From Branchiostoma floridae (lineage: Eukaryota > Chordata > Leptocardii > Amphioxiformes > Branchiostomatidae): DNA of 64,000 nt. The position numbers were made by a program, and so were the translations under genes. The DNA lies in assembly GCF_000003815.2 (NCBI RefSeq), contig NC_049986.1, forward strand, positions 20,002,110 through 20,066,109, given 5' to 3'. The notes below the pieces were generated by a model. It was not told the origin of the DNA. It searched no databases and was given only the letters and a program-made list of their open reading frames with translations. This document shows, one piece after another, positions 59,739 to 64,000 of the stretch. Within the stretch, counting starts at the first letter, position 1, and the number at the start of each line of letters is the position of its first letter.

Positions 59739-60962
59739 GTAAACAATCATTATAAAAAAATTTATATGATATTATAGCTTTTATTCAGTAGACTCCTTTG
59801 CCAAAGGAAAGTAAAGTAGTATCCAGTTTAGTTAATTTAAGAGCTACATGGAATTTTCCATTGGTCTTGATAGAATCAGGTATAGAGATGACAGATGCCC
59901 TGTACACTATGTGTACTGTAGAATTGGTAAATCATTATGTTCCTTAACTTATTCCTTTAGCTTATACCAGGGAAATTAGCTCTTTTTGCCAAGCACAATG
60001 AATAGTCATTCTCCTTTGCCGAGGGACAAAAATTGTCTCAAAGTTTTGAGGCGACCTTGGTCACCAGTGCAGAGGAGAATGTGATCATGAAACCATGACC
60101 AATAATATATTAGTTAAACTTCCCATCCTATATACTGTGCAACCCTTTCCAGTAGCATGCATGTCAGGTGAGGGACAACAGCTGGCTTCAAATGCCCAAC
60201 CTCTAGATTCTAAAGCAGGGTCGCTATACACTGGACTACGCATGCTATGCCTCTACTTGAAAATAGCGGATGTCAAATTTCAGTTAAAAAATATCAATAG
60301 AATCCATCCAGGCATTCTCGAGTTTTGGTGGTCTACAATTTACAAATACACAAACACGCAAACACAAATGCTACCAAAAATATAACCTACTTGGGGATAC
60401 CAAATTCAGTTTCAATATTCCAGCAGATGTTTTCCCTTTTTTCTGCAAGATTCCCCCCAAGCCCTCTCCCCTTTAAACCATTTCACACCTGACAGAGCTG
60501 ATGCTGTGAAAGGTTAAAAGTCATCACCATTATAGCACAGGTTGGTAGACACAGGCCACAACATCATCATCCTTTACCCCGTAGGTATAAACTCATCACT
60601 TTTACAAAAGGTTGGGTTTGGGGTCGCTGGCGCCATTCCGTTCCAACCATTTCCCGGTTCACCAAACTCATTGATCTTATAGTTATAGATAGAATTCAAT
60701 CTTGTTGTAGGGTTTTTTGTGCATCTGTGAACTGTTTCATGAGGTTGGTAAGTCACTGGATAACAAGATTCTTTGTATACAGCCGAGTGTTTTAGTCAGC
60801 CAACAGTTACCAAATGACTTGGTCAAATAAAATGAAATACAAAGATATTGCTATTCAGTTTTTTTGTGCAGTTTGGTAAAAAAAAATAGGACAGGACGTT
60901 AATGTAGGTCCCGTGTTAAGGAAGAGGCTATGACATTTCCTCTCTCACTGACCTATTTGCCC
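59739..60962. other. Gene D intron 2, no exon seen
   Basis: I looked for the next DDAH exon (coding a GREFF-like start) and did not find it. Confidence 0.5.
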
Positions 60963-62274
60963 TTTAAAGGTCTACTGCGCAGTTTTTTGCGCTTCAAACT
61001 GAAAACAAAAAATCCAGTTTCCGGCCATTTCTTTATATAGTAAGTCGAATCAAGCCTACCACGTTACGGAACACTGTTCAAGGCATGTCAGGAGTCAATA
61101 TTTTCCCAGTGCGAGCGCGTTTGAAAACCTGGAAATCTGCACGCCCGCGCTGGGTTTCAGCCATTTTGTTTCTTCACCGACGAAATCCGAGTAGTCCCGA
61201 GTCTGCCCGAGCCATTTTGTTTCACAAGCGATTCATGACGTCACGCACCCGGAACCCACCGGAGATTCCCGACCAATAACCGTTGATGATTGATTATGTG
61301 GGCGAAGCCCAACATTTAGTTTTTCCTCAGATATTTGCATATTCCAACCGGAAATCAGAAAAAATGGAAGCTGTAAACATGCACTCCACGTTTGAAGCTT
61401 TTTGATTGGCTTATAGTCGCACTTTCTCGGTTTTACGTCAGAGGTGAACCTATCAACGCACAGAACACAATCGGCATCGACTTTGATAATAGCCAATCAG
61501 AACTCAGGAAAATGGAAGCTGTCAACATATACTCCGCGTTTCCAGCTTTTTGATTGGGACAAAGTCGCGGACTGTCTCGGGTGTACGCAGAACTGAACCA
61601 ATCAACAAACAGGACACAAAATGGCATTCGGCATGCAGTTTGACAACACTATAGCAGCTGAGACGACCAAACAGGCGCTCAAGGAAGAAGTCGCCCGCCA
61701 TGGAATGAACGAGATTGATAAATTTTCACACAAAAACGTTATCTTCAGAAAATTGGACCTTGGAATCTTGCAAATTCAACGGTGAACAGACTTGTTCAAG
61801 CAACGCAATATATTTGTATACCTGTTAAAACGTGCGCTTGTAACATGTTGTAGCACTGGCTCAGTGGTATTATTCACGCGTGGTAAACCAACGCTCCGGG
61901 GTCGAATCCATGGACAGATAATGTTTTTTAATTTTTTTTTCTTTTTGCTGCATTTTCGCTAAAATGTTGCCTTTCTTATTGCTTCTTTTCTTGCGATTTT
62001 TGCTTTCTTTCCCCTTCGCCCACATCCTGCATTTTTTTCAAAAATGTTGCCTTTCTAGTTCTTGTTTGAATTCTCACCAGTGCCTAACTAGGGGGGTCAA
62101 CAAGTTACAGCGCGTGTAGGACAAAATGTTTGTAGGGTAATTCTCTACGTTGCAAACGTGAAATAATGACACAAAAGTGTCAAAAAGTGTCAAAAAGTAG
62201 TAGTAAATTTGAGATTTCTTAGTTCTAGAATATTTCAAATTTGAGCGCAAAAAACTGCGTAGTAGACCTTTAAG
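60963..62274. mobile_element. 1.3-kb element with TTTAAAGGTCTACTGCGCAG ends
   Basis: TTTAAAGGTCTACTGCGCAGT...TTGCGC at the left matches the complement of GCGCAAAAAACTGCGTAGTA...GACCTTTAA at the right. Inside, a ~70 bp block (GGAAGCTGT..ACAT..ACTCC.CGTTT..AGCTTTTTGATTGG) occurs twice (61362, 61513), and a tRNA-like stretch lies at about 61853-61918. No transposase is seen. Confidence 0.75.
61853..61918 (+). other. Degenerate tRNA-like sequence
   Basis: TGGCTCAGTGGTATTATTC resembles a tRNA-Gly D arm and A box, and GGGGTCGAATCC resembles a B box lacking one T. The acceptor and T stems do not pair, so this is at best a tRNA-derived remnant inside the transposon at 60963-62274. Confidence 0.3.
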
Positions 62275-62509
62275 TAAGAAGTCAATATTAACAACACCAG
62301 GATTTGCTTATGATGTTTTTTAGAAACTTGTGACTTATACAAGGTTGGGTGTTGGTTTATTGAAATGTTGATTTTGTTCCAATCCGCACCTGTACGTGAC
62401 ATTTCTTGTGTTATTGATCCAGCTGAATTTATTTGTAAAAGTCGATCTCATTCTTGCTTTGTTTGGTAAAGGTGGCTCAAGGCAAGTTGACATAAGGTCA
62501 GAAGTTATA

Positions 62510-63030
62510 CAGTCAAACCTGCCCAAGTGTTGGAAATATCATCCGTAGGAGCACTGAAAAGTGGTGACATTGGATATATGTAGAGGTGGTCACCTCTACA
62601 GGTTTGACTATATATCAATGGCCAGCTGATCCTTTTGTAGGGTTGGTCACTAGTACAGGTTAAACACATTAGTATATCAATGGCCAGGTGGACCTTTTGT
62701 AGGGTTGGTCACTAGTACAGGTTAAACACATTGTATATCAATGGCCAGGTGTTCCTAATGTAGAGGTGGACACTAGTACAGGTTTGACTGTATATCAATG
62801 GCCAGGTGGACCTTATGTAGAGGTGGTCACTTAAGTACAGGTTTGACTGTATATCAATGGCCATGTGGTCCTTATGTAGAGGTGGTCACTAGTACAGGTT
62901 TGACTGTATATCAATGGCCAGGTGGTCCTTATGTAGAGGTGGTCACTAGTACTGGTTTGACTGTATATAAATATATAAATGGCCTGGTGGTCCTTATGTA
63001 GATCACTAGTACAGGTGTGACTGTATATTA
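62510..63030 (+). repeat. Minisatellite of ~62 bp derived from the TACAGTCAAACCTG element
   Basis: About eight units of TATATCAATGGCCAGGTGG, TCCTTATGTAGAGGTGGTCA and CTAGTACAGGTTTGACTG. Each unit contains the element's terminal ACAGGTTTGACTG. Two or three more units follow at 63400-63520 before the third gap. Confidence 0.85.
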
Positions 63031-63035
63031 ATAAT

Positions 63036-63395
63036 AATAATATTAAAGTTTATTGCAAATTCATGCCCATTGGGCTAATTGCAAGAAAGAATGACTAATT
63101 ACATGAGATGAATAAATGTGGTCTGAATACATGTAGATAAACTAAATTCTAGCATACAAATATTAAGTGGATGAATATACATACGATACATAATGGGGTA
63201 CTAAGTCTACGTAACTATTACAGGGTTTGACTTCTTTCTTGAAGACATTTGAAAATGAAATGCCCCATGTGTTCTATAATAGATTGATCCCTTGACGTTA
63301 GTAGGAAGAGATTCTTTTGTGGCGTTATCAAGTACTTCCTTTACATGATGTATCCAGTTTTTCCTGCGGCTGTTCTCTGGTAAATATTGTTGTGA
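63036..63395 (-). mobile_element. LINE 3' fragment splitting the minisatellite
   Basis: The minus strand codes RRKNWIHHVKEVL, like the C-terminal end of a LINE reverse transcriptase. Its 3' UTR ends with GCCCATTGGGCTAATTGCAA sequence related to the other LINE tails. Minisatellite units occur on both sides. Confidence 0.55.
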
Positions 63396-63624
63396 CTAAT
63401 ATTAATGGCCAGGTGGTTCTTATATACAGGTGATCACTAGTACAGGTGTGACTGTATATTAATGGCCAGGTGGTCCTTATGCAGAGGTGGTCAGTTGTAT
63501 AGACTTGATTGTGTATCAATAATTNNNNNNNNNNNNNNNNNNNNNNNNNNNNNNNNNNNNNNNNNNNNNNNNNNNNNNNNNNNNNNNNNNNNNNNNNNNN
63601 NNNNNNNNNNNNNNNNNNNNNNNN

Positions 63625-64000
63625 TAAAATCAATATGTTATTTAGAAATCAATGATGTGGGCCTCAGAAAGTACAGTCAAACAAGGTCTACTTACAGAGT
63701 GACCACTATTTATGAAAAGGTCATTCAAATTATATGGCCGCAGTATGCTGGTGGTCGCTATGTATATGTTGTTACTGTAGTGAATGAAAGAAAATTATCT
63801 TAGGACCAAAAAAGTGGCCACAACAGTCAGATGGTCTCTCTAGAAAGGTGGTCACTGTACTTGTTGTTGTTACTCAATCCTATCTCCATCTCTTTCTCTC
63901 TACTTTTCTCTCTCTTAATTTCTCTCTCCCTCCCCAGGTACCTTCTGTTTCCTCCTCTCTTTTTCCATCTCTCCCCCCTTCCCTCCCACTGTCACTTGTA
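63625..64000. other. Gene D intron 2 to window end
   Basis: Further decayed TACAGTCAAAC-type sequence (GTGACCACT...GGTGGTCACTGTA) and a CT-rich tract from 63885. No exon is seen. Confidence 0.4.

Noticed and set aside
61853-61918. Functional tRNA-Gly gene
   Set aside because: The acceptor and T stems do not pair and the B box lacks a base.

Overview
This is eukaryotic, intron-rich and very repeat-rich DNA, most likely from an invertebrate deuterostome. My best guess is a lancelet (Branchiostoma). The basis is inferred: metazoan genes with GT-AG introns, many short inverted-repeat transposons, short LINE 3' ends, and tandem repeats that run across exon-intron borders. I recall repeats of that last kind being reported in amphioxus genes. 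No database search was possible. Three 100-N gaps (28646-28745, 37726-37825, 63525-63624) break the sequence.

Four multi-exon genes can be assembled exon by exon in frame. (A) Minus strand, 21475 to 843: a DDAH-like protein of 298 aa in seven exons that has lost five of the catalytic and substrate-binding positions of the family. (B) Minus strand, 37407 to 30270: a complete type II membrane sialyltransferase of family GT29 (ST8Sia-like), 388 aa in eight exons, with all sialyl motifs present. (C) Plus strand, 40076 to 44695: a complete DDAH of 270 aa in five exons with all catalytic residues intact. (D) Plus strand, 49252 to past the right edge: a third DDAH-like gene. Only its first two coding exons lie in the window, and it too has substitutions at key substrate-binding positions. 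One apparently active DDAH is therefore flanked by two diverged copies that look like pseudoenzymes, with a sialyltransferase gene between A and C.

The rest is introns and intergenic DNA filled with repeats: a ~355-bp satellite in intron 1 of A (8.3-13.0 kb), two GC-rich terminal-inverted-repeat elements, nested TA-flanked elements, at least four MITE families, an internally deleted mariner, LINE 3' fragments (one possibly 5'-inverted), and many local tandem duplications. The most striking pattern is that all four genes carry nearby tandem copies of an exon edge together with its splice site: three exons of A, one each of B, C and D. In B this has grown into a ~12-copy minisatellite.

Genes B and C are divergently transcribed from a ~2.7-kb interval, and C and D are in tandem. 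I found no convincing functional RNA gene, CRISPR or prokaryotic feature.
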